Part shown: one piece after another, positions 35,417-43,229 of the stretch | How positions within the stretch are numbered: position 1 is the stretch's first letter | How the letters are laid out: the number at the start of each line of letters is the position of its first letter | NCBI RefSeq assembly: GCF_019703835.1 | Contig: NZ_AP023055.1 | Span: 930,001 to 994,000, forward strand | Source: Thaumasiovibrio subtropicus | GTDB taxonomy: Bacteria > Pseudomonadota > Gammaproteobacteria > Enterobacterales > Vibrionaceae | Direction of reading: 5' to 3' | Length of the DNA: 64,000 nucleotides | The notes under the pieces: generated by a model | What the model was told of the DNA's origin: nothing | The model's database searches: none | What the model saw: the letters and a program-made list of their open reading frames with translations, nothing else | Position numbers and translations under genes: made by a program

Positions 35417-35944
35417 ATGGATGACTTAACGATGAGTATTGGTGAAGTGCTTAAAGACCGACGTTTAGCACTGAGTATTAAGCAGGAAGATATTGCAGAG
35501 CAGATGAATGTAACTGTTCAAACAGTTAGCAAGTGGGAACGAGGCGTCACAGAGCCCAAAGCTCGTGATGTAAGTAAACTCGCTGAGATTTTGCTCGTAA
35601 CCGAAGGCGAAATTTGCCGTGGAGAACTTAACTCGGCCAATGTCTCTAAAATGGATTTCATGAAGAAAATCGCCAGCATAAAAATGAAACTCGATGATGT
35701 GGCATTTTTCTCGACCGTCTACGATTACATCCCTGACAAAAAAGGGCTATTAGATAAACTTGAGCATGAGCTACTAAGACAACAAGCAGAAGAGCACTGG
35801 ATGGTGATCGATGAAGCAGAAAAAGAGAATTGGTTTGCTTATTTAGAGTACAAAAAACGCCAAGAGCGGAACGAGATTTTATCTGATATATATGAAGCAG
35901 AAGGTCAGGAAGGTGTAGACAACTACCTTAAATCCGAGATCTAA
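35417..35944 (+). CDS. XRE-family repressor of the satellite (RstR position), 175 aa (copy A)
   Basis: I use the ATG at 35417, preceded by TAGGTG; a GTG at 35411 is also in frame. Residues about 6-62 are a Cro/C1-type helix-turn-helix (LSIKQEDIAEQMNVTVQTVS, then KWERGVTEPKARDVSKLAEIL). The C-terminal 100 residues are charged, helical and unique, probably for dimerisation. It is divergent from the replication gene, the same layout as rstR and rstA, so it should keep satellite replication off and give immunity to superinfection by the same satellite. It is followed by a strong terminator. Confidence 0.82.
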   Translation: MDDLTMSIGEVLKDRRLALSIKQEDIAEQMNVTVQTVSKWERGVTEPKARDVSKLAEILLVTEGEICRGELNSANVSKMDFMKKIASIKMKLDDVAFFSTVYDYIPDKKGLLDKLEHELLRQQAEEHWMVIDEAEKENWFAYLEYKKRQERNEILSDIYEAEGQEGVDNYLKSEI

Positions 35945-35959
35945 TCACTTAAAATCAAA

Positions 35960-35990
35960 ACCGCACTGCTTATGCCGGTGCGGTTTTTTT
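35960..35990 (+). terminator. Terminator of the satellite repressor gene (copy A)
   Basis: ACCGCAC pairs with GTGCGGT followed by seven T. The same hairpin follows the repressor in copies B (seven T) and C (six T). Confidence 0.88.
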
Positions 35991-36012
35991 CATACTTGAG
36001 ATAGTGAAGTTA

Positions 36013-36056
36013 TGCGGAATTCCGCAGTTAGTTGGGGTGTAACAGAAACCCCAACT
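36013..36056. other. Candidate replication origin or packaging hairpins of the satellite (copy A)
   Basis: Two structures sit 3 nt apart: a perfect 14-bp palindrome, TGCGGAATTCCGCA (36013-36026), and a perfect 9-bp stem, AGTTGGGGT with ACCCCAACT, with a 9-nt loop (36030-36056). Tandem hairpins in the main non-coding region are typical of inovirus origins and packaging signals. Which role applies cannot be read directly. Confidence 0.5.
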
Positions 36057-36496
36057 TGCTTTGATAACATTTCAGTAACAGTCCAGTCTGAGAAAGCCAG
36101 TAAGAAGAATATGATATTCCGACCATAAACCACTATTAAAGTATGTGGTTCGAGAAAGCGCACAGGTCTGGGCAGCAAGCTTCGCCCACATCCCCGTGCG
36201 ATTTTCTCTCTTCTCACCTCACTCTATCACTCTCTTGCTGATGCTTTCTCTTGTCATTCGACAGTCAAAATCCGAGTTGTTGAAGATTCAGCAAAGAGCG
36301 AGCTTAGTAGTGAAGCGGTTTTTATTTTTGGATAGATCAAGAACAGAGGAAACATCGAGCGCTTGGCGGTGATGAGAGCGCAGGCCATCATTCGAACCCA
36401 CATTGAAACCACACCGAAAAAGGAAGCCACGACAAAGCGTGCTTTTGTTCATGAAAAGTATGAAGAAAGGAATTAAGACGTCGCACCTATCCCCTT
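36057..36496 (+). other. Non-coding region of the satellite with doubtful short frames (copy A)
   Basis: A 75-codon frame (GTG at 36145) ends in TGATG, overlapping an ATG at 36372 for a 34-codon frame (MRAQAIIRTH...). The overlap looks like coupling. However, copy B carries an extra A near 47116 that moves the start region of the first frame, and neither product is recognisable. I treat both as unproven. Confidence 0.35.
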
Positions 36497-36695
36497 AGTG
36501 CGTATTAGAAACATTATGTGTACGGGCTTTTGCTGGTAAGCGATTCTCCCTCTCGGCATGTCGTTTGCCAGCAAGCTGACAACCACAATGAGCACTTCAC
36601 TCGCCCACTCTTACTGGCTCAAAAGTCGGTCAGTGCTGGCGCAATGATACTGACCGCAACCACTCAACATAATGTCAGTACATCTAATGCGTACT
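36497..36695. other. Folded attP-like region of the satellite: two inverted dif-like sites with hairpins (copy A)
   Basis: Site 1 on the plus strand (36497-36524) has arm AGTGCGTATTA, centre GAAACA and a TTATGTGTACG arm. Site 2, inverted at the unit end (36668-36695), has centre GATGTA and the arm CTGACATTATG. Between them are two perfect hairpins, TTGCTGG with CCAGCAA (36530-36574) and CGGTCAGT with ACTGACCG (36627-36656). ACATTATGT (36511) can also pair with ACATAATGT (36667). In CTXphi a similar forked hairpin in the viral single strand is the substrate for XerC at dif. Confidence 0.65.
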
Positions 36696-37026
36696 CAAGC
36701 GTGACAATGTAACCAGCCATAATTCCTGAAATAACATGGACATAGCGGCTAATTCCTTGCCTTTGTAGCTTTTCCAAAATCCCTTCGAGAATTTTTTTCG
36801 CTTCGTAAGTCTTTGATTTATCAGCAGCTAGCCCCAAGATGGCTTCTTCTAAGTCTATGTTTGCTTCTTTCGCCAACATAATTACTTGATTTTCCGGAAG
36901 AAATCGATGTCCTTGTCTGATTTTGGTTATTTGGCTACCGCTCACGCCCAAATCATGTGCAATTTGCTTGTCTTGTACGTAGTTTTTCGCCTGTTTATAG
37001 GCATCTAACAGATAGTTTGTGTACAT
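36664..37026 (-). CDS. Phage repressor-like protein, DUF3693 type, of the Zot phage
   Basis: The ATG at 37026 has an AGGAGG ribosome site. The 120-aa protein begins MYTNYLLDAYKQAKNYVQDK and has a Cro-like helix-turn-helix at about 18-60 (IAHDLGVSGSQITKIRQGHR). It is divergent from the phage's early genes, the RstR position. Its last six codons (DVLTLC) lie in satellite A, beyond the phage boundary at 36685. In a circular phage genome the frame would instead end RLC. The att site is therefore part of this gene. It probably binds the repeated operators at 37063-37123. Confidence 0.75.
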   Translation of the reverse strand: MYTNYLLDAYKQAKNYVQDKQIAHDLGVSGSQITKIRQGHRFLPENQVIMLAKEANIDLEEAILGLAADKSKTYEAKKILEGILEKLQRQGISRYVHVISGIMAGYIVTLEYALDVLTLC

Positions 37027-37062
37027 AAATCAATACCTCCTGAGCTAATGATAGCGCATTAC

Positions 37063-37123
37063 TTTCCGGAATTGTCATCTTGAAATTTCCAAATCCGGAA
37101 TTTACACTTTCCGAAATTGGAAA
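37063..37123. promoter_or_regulatory. Operator cluster of the Zot-phage repressor
   Basis: Three related dyads occur between the divergent repressor and early genes: TTTCCGGAA at 37063, TTTCC...TCCGGA at 37086-37099, and TTTCCGAAATTGGAAA at 37108-37123. They share TTTCC/GGAAA half sites. They are well placed to block both the early promoter and the repressor's own promoter. Confidence 0.6.
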
Positions 37124-37143
37124 TTATGGTGGATTGGTTGCTT

Positions 37144-37428
37144 ATGTCATGGAACGATTTTGTAAGGACGAACATCGAAAAGCACTTGCTTGAAAATGGC
37201 CTGCCTCGCGCTTCTGCCTCTTACTATGCTCGTGTCGGTGAAAAGTACTACTACGAAAACGGCTCAAACCTCGATAAAAACGATGCCTTTCGCTCTGCAC
37301 TTGATTTCGCTGGTAAGACTGCTGAAACGCGTATTAAATCGTTCAAATATCAACCACCTAAGCGCATGTCACCTCGCTCTATAAAAGCGCGCCCTCAAGA
37401 GGCTTTTGACTTTGGGGCTTCTCGATGA
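37144..37428 (+). CDS. Early protein of the Zot phage, unknown, 94 aa
   Basis: I prefer the ATG at 37144 (MSWNDFVRTNIEKHLL...) with GGTGG upstream; an ATG at 37126 would add six residues. The product is basic at its C-terminus (PPKRMSPRSIKARP) and helical, with no membrane span. Its stop overlaps the next start in ATGA, so it heads the replication operon. Small proteins with a similar pattern precede Rep in other Vibrio filamentous phages, but I know of no assigned function. Confidence 0.65.
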   Translation: MSWNDFVRTNIEKHLLENGLPRASASYYARVGEKYYYENGSNLDKNDAFRSALDFAGKTAETRIKSFKYQPPKRMSPRSIKARPQEAFDFGASR

Positions 37429-37622
37429 GCGTCGTTATCTTCTATTACGAAATTGAGCTAGACGGCTCTGGCTTTGTGCTTGTCGATGGTGAGCCTGAAT
37501 TCTTTTCTGCTTACTCTGAGCTGATTGATATTGTGTCCAGCTACTCTAACGGCAACTTTGAACTTTGTGAGGTAACGCAAGATAACTGGCAGTCTCTTAG
37601 GGACTCTGGGGCGTTCGCATGA
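37425..37622 (+). CDS. Small acidic phage protein, 65 aa
   Basis: Its start and stop overlap the neighbours by ATGA at both ends, so it is translated as part of the rep operon. The sequence is acidic and rich in aromatic residues (FYYEIELDGSGFVLVDGEPE), with no recognised motif. It could be a small regulatory or structural early protein. No family is recognised. Confidence 0.6.
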   Translation: MSVVIFYYEIELDGSGFVLVDGEPEFFSAYSELIDIVSSYSNGNFELCEVTQDNWQSLRDSGAFA

Positions 37623-38839
37623 AAACGTTTGTCGATTACCTCAGCATTAGCTATACGCCGGACGTGATAAATCAAATCAATGAGCTGGCTAGACAAGGTG
37701 CAAGCGTTAAAGCGGTGACAAGCTATCAAGGGCGCATTGCGTTGCAAGACGTCGGCTGTGATTATCGCGCTGAGCTGAAGCGCCTTCTGAGTGAGTTCGA
37801 TTTTGAGTACAGCGCTGACAGTGATGGCGTTAAGCATGACTACAACCATTGCCGTAAAGAGCTTTTGAGCCACGTCGGACTTGCTGCACTTGATAAGCTG
37901 TGTCATGCAGAGCTTGTTGAGTTCATAGCGATGTTTAACCGAGAGTTTGATATTACGGGTGCTGAGTGGGAAATTCAGCAACGTGAAAAAGGCTTGTTTG
38001 GCTATGACTACTCCGCTTCACTTCTTTGCAATGGCTCAGATGTCGGGAAAGTCGCTTGGGGCTGTAAGAACAATGGTTGCTATATCTCTTTGACGGGGAT
38101 GGGTTGCCGCGCTGTAGATATGCACAGTATTCGCCGTTACTTTGATAGCGTCCCTGGTGCAAAGCTGACACGTTTAGATTTGGCTTATGATTCACTCGAC
38201 GGCTCTGCGAACTTTGCAACTTGCTCAAAGCTTTATAAGCGCAATCTTTTCTCTTTGCCAAACAGAAAGGCTCCAAAATACAAAATATTCGTTGGCGGTC
38301 AACTCAATCACGGCAAAATGTCGAAACTGGACGCTTGCGACGGTCGCACTTTCTATGTCGGTAAGCGCGAAAACGGCAAGATGTTACGCTGTTACGAAAA
38401 AGGAAAACAGGTTCAATCTGAAAATAATCCAGACTGGGTTCGCTGGGAAGTAGAATTCAGGGCGAAAGATAGAGTTATTCCTTTCTCGGCTTTAACTGAA
38501 ACGGATGATTATTTCGCGGGTGCCTACCCTGCCCTCGCTGCTATTTTAAAAGAAGATGGAAAACCAATAAAAACAACAAAGCGAACTTATATCCGCTCTG
38601 TAGAATTAGCTGTAGAAAATGCGGCTGTTGGCTTCGGTAAATTAGTTAATTTCATGCGCAATGTCATGGGTAAGACTGATAAAGAGATTGTTGACCGAAT
38701 GACTCAGCATTTAGAAATAGATGAAATACCAGACAGATTAAACATACCGCCTCTAGATGAAGGCATTGAAGGCTTAGATATTCCTGCAAGTCAATTGAAA
38801 CCACATATATACGATAGGACTGAGAATCATGGAAAATAA
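37619..38839 (+). CDS. rstA: RstA-type replication initiation protein (Rep_trans family)
   Basis: The protein of 406 aa nicks the origin to start rolling-circle replication of the phage. The family motifs are visible: KLTRLDLAYDSLDG at about 180-193 and GRTFYVGKRENGKMLRCYEKGKQ at about 240-262, followed by WVRWEVEFR. This is the same superfamily as CTXphi RstA and unlike the gene II/X Rep of the satellites, so helper and satellite replicate independently. Its start overlaps the previous stop, and its end overlaps the next start by 11 bp. Confidence 0.87.
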   Translation: MKTFVDYLSISYTPDVINQINELARQGASVKAVTSYQGRIALQDVGCDYRAELKRLLSEFDFEYSADSDGVKHDYNHCRKELLSHVGLAALDKLCHAELVEFIAMFNREFDITGAEWEIQQREKGLFGYDYSASLLCNGSDVGKVAWGCKNNGCYISLTGMGCRAVDMHSIRRYFDSVPGAKLTRLDLAYDSLDGSANFATCSKLYKRNLFSLPNRKAPKYKIFVGGQLNHGKMSKLDACDGRTFYVGKRENGKMLRCYEKGKQVQSENNPDWVRWEVEFRAKDRVIPFSALTETDDYFAGAYPALAAILKEDGKPIKTTKRTYIRSVELAVENAAVGFGKLVNFMRNVMGKTDKEIVDRMTQHLEIDEIPDRLNIPPLDEGIEGLDIPASQLKPHIYDRTENHGK

Positions 38840-39155
38840 AGAAATGGGTGTTACAGTAACGGGAATTATTAAAGGTGCTCGTGTTCGTGTTGTCGGCGCT
38901 AAAAATACAGAGCTTCATGAGTTGGGTATCGTTCTACCAAGGGATGACGGCTTCGGCGGCAACGAGTCACAGACTGTTATCGTTCGCTTATCAAAAGACG
39001 CTGTTCAAAGCGGTATGCCTGCACATCTAAATAGCCTTAAAGGTAAGGTTTGTCGCGTTCCTGTCTGGGTATCTGCGTGGGCGGGTAACTCAGGGGCTCA
39101 GGCTCAATACAATCTCGATAATGCTCGCAATGTGGATGTGGTCGAGGGTAAATAA
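38829..39155 (+). CDS. RstB-position DNA-binding-type phage protein, 108 aa
   Basis: It overlaps the end of rstA and the start of the next gene. The protein is compact and beta-rich (VTVTGIIKGARVRVVGAKN, VIVRLSKDAVQSG, CRVPVWVSAWAGNSG). Position and size match the ssDNA-binding proteins of Vibrio filamentous phages (the RstB or DUF1293-like group), so a role in coating single strands is likely, but I cannot align it with gpV. Confidence 0.65.
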   Translation: MENKEMGVTVTGIIKGARVRVVGAKNTELHELGIVLPRDDGFGGNESQTVIVRLSKDAVQSGMPAHLNSLKGKVCRVPVWVSAWAGNSGAQAQYNLDNARNVDVVEGK

Positions 39156-39385
39156 TGCCAGTTTGTCTCGCTCGGGATTCGGAGAATTATATTCAACGCT
39201 CTGATATAGAAAATTGTCAGTATGTAGCACTTACGCTGCAAGAATATAACGACTTCTGGGTGAGCTATGAACTAACACCGGAATCTGCCGGAATGTCGAT
39301 AGGTTTTGGTTTTAGTATTGTGATGGGTGCTTATTTCAGTGCTTATCCAGTAAAAATCGTTAAATACTTAATCAATCTTTTATAA
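39155..39385 (+). CDS. Small phage membrane protein, 76 aa (Psh position)
   Basis: The ATG overlaps the previous stop by one base. Residues 1-47 are polar; residues about 48-70 form one hydrophobic span (MSIGFGFSIVMGAYFSAY) ending near a Lys pair. In CTXphi the corresponding place holds psh, a putative minor coat gene. A minor capsid role is inferred from position and topology. Confidence 0.6.
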   Translation: MPVCLARDSENYIQRSDIENCQYVALTLQEYNDFWVSYELTPESAGMSIGFGFSIVMGAYFSAYPVKIVKYLINLL

Positions 39386-39398
39386 GAGGAAAAACACT

Positions 39399-39533
39399 AT
39401 GGCTGATATCTTTGCTGCTGTCGATTTCACAACCGTCTCTGCTTTTGTTGCTGCTACTGGCGCAACAATTATTTTGATTGCTATGGGATTCAAGGGAATT
39501 GGGCTCGGTAAGCGCGCTGTTCGTGCTGCTTAA
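39399..39533 (+). CDS. Major coat protein pVIII (Cep-like), 44 aa
   Basis: The gene is short but has a clear ribosome site (AGAGGA, 9 bp upstream). The protein is MADIFAAVDFTTVSA then a hydrophobic span (about 14-34), then a basic tail (KGIGLGKRAVRAA). This acidic/hydrophobic/basic layout is the signature of filamentous-phage major coat. There is no leader peptide, as in phage Pf3, whose coat is also 44 residues. It should be inserted directly into the inner membrane and wrap the DNA on exit. Confidence 0.85.
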   Translation: MADIFAAVDFTTVSAFVAATGATIILIAMGFKGIGLGKRAVRAA

Positions 39534-39539
39534 ATATGT

Positions 39540-39635
39540 ATGGCTCCGCTACTGCATAGCTTAATACATGTCATTTTGGTGTTGGTCGGTGTATTAATTG
39601 CACAGGCCACACTAAAAGGATGGTCTGAAACGTAA
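39540..39635 (+). CDS. Tiny hydrophobic phage protein, 31 aa (pVII/pIX-like)
   Basis: It starts 7 bp after the coat gene. The product, MAPLLHSLIHVILVLVGVLI then AQATLKGWSET, is one membrane span with a short polar tail, the size and shape of the pVII and pIX end-cap proteins of Ff phages. It is followed at once by a terminator. Being so small, it depends on context for support. Confidence 0.55.
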   Translation: MAPLLHSLIHVILVLVGVLIAQATLKGWSET

Positions 39636-39658
39636 GGGGCTTCGGCTCCTTTTTTTTT
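39634..39658 (+). terminator. Terminator after the coat genes
   Basis: AGGGGC pairs with GCTCCT (one G-U pair) around TTCG, then nine T. A terminator after the major coat gene is standard in inoviruses and keeps coat mRNA abundant compared with pIII. Confidence 0.85.
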
Positions 39659-39670
39659 GACGCATTATAA

Positions 39671-41266
39671 ATGAACAGATTTACGATTATATTTCTTTGT
39701 TTTCTCTCTTTAGATTCGCTCGCTTCTGACTGGATTACTATGAGAGTTACCGAGAAGGCTATGTCGCGTTATTTTTCATCATGCGCTGATGCTGTGAGTT
39801 CAGAGTTTGATGTAAATATTCTTGGCAAGTATCCACCTCCCAAGCATCAATTCGAGCTTGTAAGTTGCTCTTGGAATGTTCCGTATGGGGATGTTGTTGC
39901 GTACTATGATGTCCATCGATATGGAGGGTCATGCCCTAGCGGTGATGAGCCATCATATCCTGATACTCAGTGTAATTCAGATGTGCCTTTTTGTGATTTA
40001 CCAGAAACAAAAGCGTACATCGAGTCTGAAATCGATATCTGTCTGTCTGAAGTTAATCGCAGAGCAACTCCGTCATGTGATAACCAAACAAGAACAGCAA
40101 GCGTGTTATGTGAAGAAATAAATGGAGGCGATAATGGAACGGGTGATAATTCTGGCGGCGGTGATACTGGCGATGGTGGCAGTGGTGGAGATTCCGGAGC
40201 GGGTGACGGCGATGGAACAGGCTCTGATGGAGGGACTGGTGACACAGGAGGGGGCTCTGAAGGCGATGGTGGGAGTGGGAGTGACGGCGGGGCTGATGGT
40301 GGCTCTGGTGGTGACACTGGTAGCGATGATTTTGACAGACTTATTGATGCCGTCAACGCGAACAACAAACAGATAACCGAGCACTTGGGCTTCATCCGCA
40401 CTAATCAGCTAGATGAGCTACTCGCACTTGATAAGCAATACTCTCTTGTAGATAAGTACTTCGAGACATACAAAACTTCCGCAAGTCATATCGAGCATAT
40501 GGCGAACTTCACAGAGCAAGAGCTTGCAGTGCTTAAAGATATTCGTGGGCAGTTTGGTACTCATTTTGACCATGTCTACAAACATCAATCAGAGGTTATC
40601 ACGCTCGGCAATGAAAACCTTAACGCGCTTGGTGATGTCAATGATTCGGTGAATCAGCAAACGGTTGATGTTGTTCAGGCTATTGAGGCGATTGACCCGA
40701 ATGAAAATCTAGAACGCATCGATGCGAGCATCAACACGACAAACGAGAAGGTGCAAGAGCTTATCGATAACAACCAGAGTGGATTTGCTTCGGTATCGTC
40801 TGCGGTCGGCACGGGCTTTGATGAGCTTATCGAGGTGAATAGAGAGGGATTTGCGTCAATCGCGTCCGGTGCGGTTGATTTGACTGGTGTCGAGCAAAGC
40901 CTTGATTCGATTGAGGGCAATATTGACGCGCTTGCAAACTTGAAAATAGAAACGTCTACGCCTTGTCAGGAAGATTTTTCATCATGTAAGGGCTTTTACA
41001 CGTCTGTTTATCCAAATGGCTATAAAGTGATATTTACTTCTTATATTGATGAATTTAAAAGCGGTGAGATATTTTCGTTCCTAGATACATTTAAAATAAA
41101 TCTTCCTAATCACGTACCGTCTTGGCGTATTTGTTTTAACTTGGGTTTCCTCGGTAATTTTGGGTGTCATGAGTTGAGTGTTCCTGATAGCGTTTGGGGC
41201 TTCATTCGTATCATCATCATAATTACTTCAGTTTTCGTTGCTCGTATGCTCGTATTCGGTGGTTAA
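39671..41266 (+). CDS. pIII-like adsorption protein (OrfU position), 531 aa
   Basis: A signal peptide (MNRFTIIFLCFLSLDSLAS) precedes a Cys-rich N-terminal domain (about 20-148, eight or more Cys). A Gly/Asp/Ser-rich linker of about 70 residues follows (150-222), then a long helical, coiled-coil-like middle (about 225-425). A C-terminal domain has Cys pairs and ends in one membrane anchor (FIRIIIIITSVFVARMLVFGG). This is the classic layout of phage pIII: receptor-binding head, flexible glycine linker and membrane-anchored C domain. The N-domains should decide which pilus or Tol partner is used. Confidence 0.85.
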   Translation: MNRFTIIFLCFLSLDSLASDWITMRVTEKAMSRYFSSCADAVSSEFDVNILGKYPPPKHQFELVSCSWNVPYGDVVAYYDVHRYGGSCPSGDEPSYPDTQCNSDVPFCDLPETKAYIESEIDICLSEVNRRATPSCDNQTRTASVLCEEINGGDNGTGDNSGGGDTGDGGSGGDSGAGDGDGTGSDGGTGDTGGGSEGDGGSGSDGGADGGSGGDTGSDDFDRLIDAVNANNKQITEHLGFIRTNQLDELLALDKQYSLVDKYFETYKTSASHIEHMANFTEQELAVLKDIRGQFGTHFDHVYKHQSEVITLGNENLNALGDVNDSVNQQTVDVVQAIEAIDPNENLERIDASINTTNEKVQELIDNNQSGFASVSSAVGTGFDELIEVNREGFASIASGAVDLTGVEQSLDSIEGNIDALANLKIETSTPCQEDFSSCKGFYTSVYPNGYKVIFTSYIDEFKSGEIFSFLDTFKINLPNHVPSWRICFNLGFLGNFGCHELSVPDSVWGFIRIIIIITSVFVARMLVFGG

Positions 41267-41267
41267 T

Positions 41268-41588
41268 ATGTTTGAATGGATTGGTGAGTCTTTTCGATAT
41301 TTGCTCGACTTTATATTGCGTGTCTTGAAAACGCTTCTAGACGCCCTTCTTGATTTGCTCTTCATTATCATAGAAATACTCTTTGATATTTTAATTCCCG
41401 TGATTGAGGCTGTTTTTGAAGGGCTTTTCGATTTGTTCGATTTGAAAGCGTACGTTGATATGCTTCCTGATGCGGTTGCGGGAATAATGGGGGCAATTGG
41501 GATACCTGAGGCAATGAACATAATAATGGTGGCTATCGGAATTCGTATTATCTTGCAGCTTATTCCTTTTGTTCGATTGGGGTCATAA
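41268..41588 (+). CDS. pVI-like minor coat protein (Ace position, DUF2523-type), 106 aa
   Basis: The ATG at 41268 begins directly after the pIII gene. The product has three hydrophobic segments (about 10-33, 33-60 and 85-103) and begins MFEWIGESFRYLLDFILRVL. It sits between pIII and Zot, the position of pVI in Ff phages and of ace in CTXphi. It should cap the virion end together with pIII. Confidence 0.78.
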   Translation: MFEWIGESFRYLLDFILRVLKTLLDALLDLLFIIIEILFDILIPVIEAVFEGLFDLFDLKAYVDMLPDAVAGIMGAIGIPEAMNIIMVAIGIRIILQLIPFVRLGS

Positions 41589-41589
41589 T

Positions 41590-42780
41590 ATGTTAAATCT
41601 AATTGTGGGTAGACCAGGTGGCGGAAAGAGTTACGAGGCGGTAAAGACGCATGTCATTCCTGCTATCGAGACGGGGCGCATGGTGATAACTAATCTCCCT
41701 CTTGAAGTTGACCAGTTCTGCGCAGTGTACGGCGAGCAGTGTCGTTATCTTATTAAAATCGTTGAAACCAACTACGACCAATACGGAAACCGCGACCGTG
41801 CTTTTTCGGCTCCTGAGCATTACCAGTCTGACTGGCGTGACAGTCATGGCCGTGCGCCGTTAATTGTTGTTGATGAGTGCCATATGGTGCTACCACGCCA
41901 AGGCGCTGATGTTAAAACGCTTGAATTCTTATCTATGCATCGACATCACGGCTATGACATTACGTTTATTACTCAGAGTCACAAGAAGTTACACAGGGAC
42001 GTGTGTGACATGGTTCAAAACTGCTATCGTTGTCAAAAAGCTTCTGCTCTTGGTGCTGATAATCGTTATGTGTATAAGGTGCAAGATGGTGTTACTGGCG
42101 CTGTCGTTAAAGAGGAGATAAGAAAGTATGAAAAGCGCTACTTTAAGTTCTATAAGTCTCACACTGCCTCTAAAGGCTCTGTTAATGAGCAAGGAAGTAG
42201 TGATATAACGCCTATTTGGAAAAAATGGTACGTTTTAGCGCCTGCTGTGTTGTTGCCTATTACTCTATATTTTGCCGCTTCATCAATGTCAAGTATTCTT
42301 AATAAAGGAACCGAGGAGAAAGTTAAAGATGAGTCATTCGAGACGAATCAGATTGAAGAAATCGAAATAAATACCATCGAGCAACTTAGTTCATCCATTG
42401 AAAATCCGGAATCAATAACAGAGCCAACTCAAGAAAATAATAAAGAACATTCAGAGTCTTCAAAAAAACACCCTCTTTCGGAGTTTCGAATCTACACAAA
42501 AGGATATATCAGCCAAGCGGTTAAGTTTGAAAGCGTGGAGACTTATGACCCTTCTCTTAATTACACAAAAGTCTACTATTCTATGTATTCTAGTGGCAAC
42601 GAGCAATTTCAACTCACAAAGAAGGCAATAGAAAAGATGGGTTACACGGTCACTGTCTATGATGAGTGCGTTAGCAAGTTGACGTATGAGAATGAAGAGA
42701 TATATGCGTTTTGCCGTAGAGATGTATACAAATCAGATGATTCTGGCTTTATAACTCTTGATGATGCAATGCCTATATAG
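41590..42780 (+). CDS. zot: Zot/pI-family phage assembly ATPase
   Basis: The ATG at 41590 follows the previous stop by one base; the product has 396 aa. The N-terminal cytoplasmic ATPase domain has a Walker A motif at about residues 8-15 (GRPGGGKS) and a Walker B-like LIVVDECH at about 94-101. One transmembrane span lies at about 218-240 (WYVLAPAVLLPITLYFAASS), followed by a periplasmic domain with a Cys pair. pI/Zot proteins drive virion extrusion through the inner membrane. CTXphi Zot was also reported to loosen tight junctions, but nothing here shows that. Confidence 0.9.
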   Translation: MLNLIVGRPGGGKSYEAVKTHVIPAIETGRMVITNLPLEVDQFCAVYGEQCRYLIKIVETNYDQYGNRDRAFSAPEHYQSDWRDSHGRAPLIVVDECHMVLPRQGADVKTLEFLSMHRHHGYDITFITQSHKKLHRDVCDMVQNCYRCQKASALGADNRYVYKVQDGVTGAVVKEEIRKYEKRYFKFYKSHTASKGSVNEQGSSDITPIWKKWYVLAPAVLLPITLYFAASSMSSILNKGTEEKVKDESFETNQIEEIEINTIEQLSSSIENPESITEPTQENNKEHSESSKKHPLSEFRIYTKGYISQAVKFESVETYDPSLNYTKVYYSMYSSGNEQFQLTKKAIEKMGYTVTVYDECVSKLTYENEEIYAFCRRDVYKSDDSGFITLDDAMPI

Positions 42781-43229
42781 AAATTAGGAGGGGACCCCGC
42801 TTGCGGGGAGGTTGTCCTAATTTGCTATATGGGCACCCTATCCCCTAAATGCCCTCTACCCGCCCTTGATGTGCTCATAGGTGCGACGCTTATCCCTCAC
42901 TCTCAGGACGCTAACTGAGCAAGAGCGCGCTTCGTGGGCGTCTCATTTTTCGATTTTGCATCAATGTGGGTTCGAATGAGCTTTGGTGTATCGCATCATC
43001 GCTGCGCATGCTTAGCATCGTCTCTTTTGGCTCACTTACCACCCCTCACTCCCCTTGCCCTAATAAGCCCGCTTTTGCTCTTTTTGCTCTGCGGTTCTGT
43101 CGGTGGGCGCCCCCCGTCTAGTAAAACGGGGGGAAGAAACTCCCCCACACACATAACTCTCTTTTATTCGCTGTCCCGCTTTTGCTCTTAAAATCAGGTC
43201 GCCTCAAAGGGCGCCCTCCTCTAGTCTCT
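42781..43229. other. Main non-coding region of the Zot phage with origin-like hairpins
   Basis: Right after zot, AAATTAGGA and TCCTAATTT (42781-42823) flank an inner CCCCG-CTTG-CGGGG hairpin. At 43110-43133 a perfect stem CCCCCCGT pairs with ACGGGGGG. The rest is low in purine on the plus strand and has no credible gene. The first hairpin may be the zot terminator, and the second a candidate origin or packaging signal. Confidence 0.55.

Larger units (their letters stand above)
32754..36684 (-). mobile_element. Satellite inovirus copy A (3,931 bp)
   Basis: This is the first of three near-identical units. It carries, on the minus strand, a gene II/X-type replication protein, a gene V-type ssDNA-binding protein, a two-HTH protein and a Cys-rich protein, and on the plus strand an XRE repressor. 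It has no coat, pIII, pVI or Zot gene. Its right end holds two inverted dif-like sites and hairpins. It sits between dif and the Zot phage. The arrangement recalls RS1 and TLC satellites of V. cholerae, but the gene set is different from RS1. Confidence 0.88.

Noticed and set aside
36145..36476. Two short frames joined by TGATG in the satellite non-coding region
   Set aside because: Copy B has an extra base that changes the start region, and neither product looks like a known protein. Possible but not supported.
39967..40401. Long proline-rich frame on the minus strand
   Set aside because: It is the mirror of the Gly/Asp/Ser-rich linker of the pIII-like protein and has no ribosome site.
42781..43229. 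Search for a toxin gene such as ctxAB after zot
   Set aside because: The region holds hairpins and no credible reading frame; no toxin cargo is visible.
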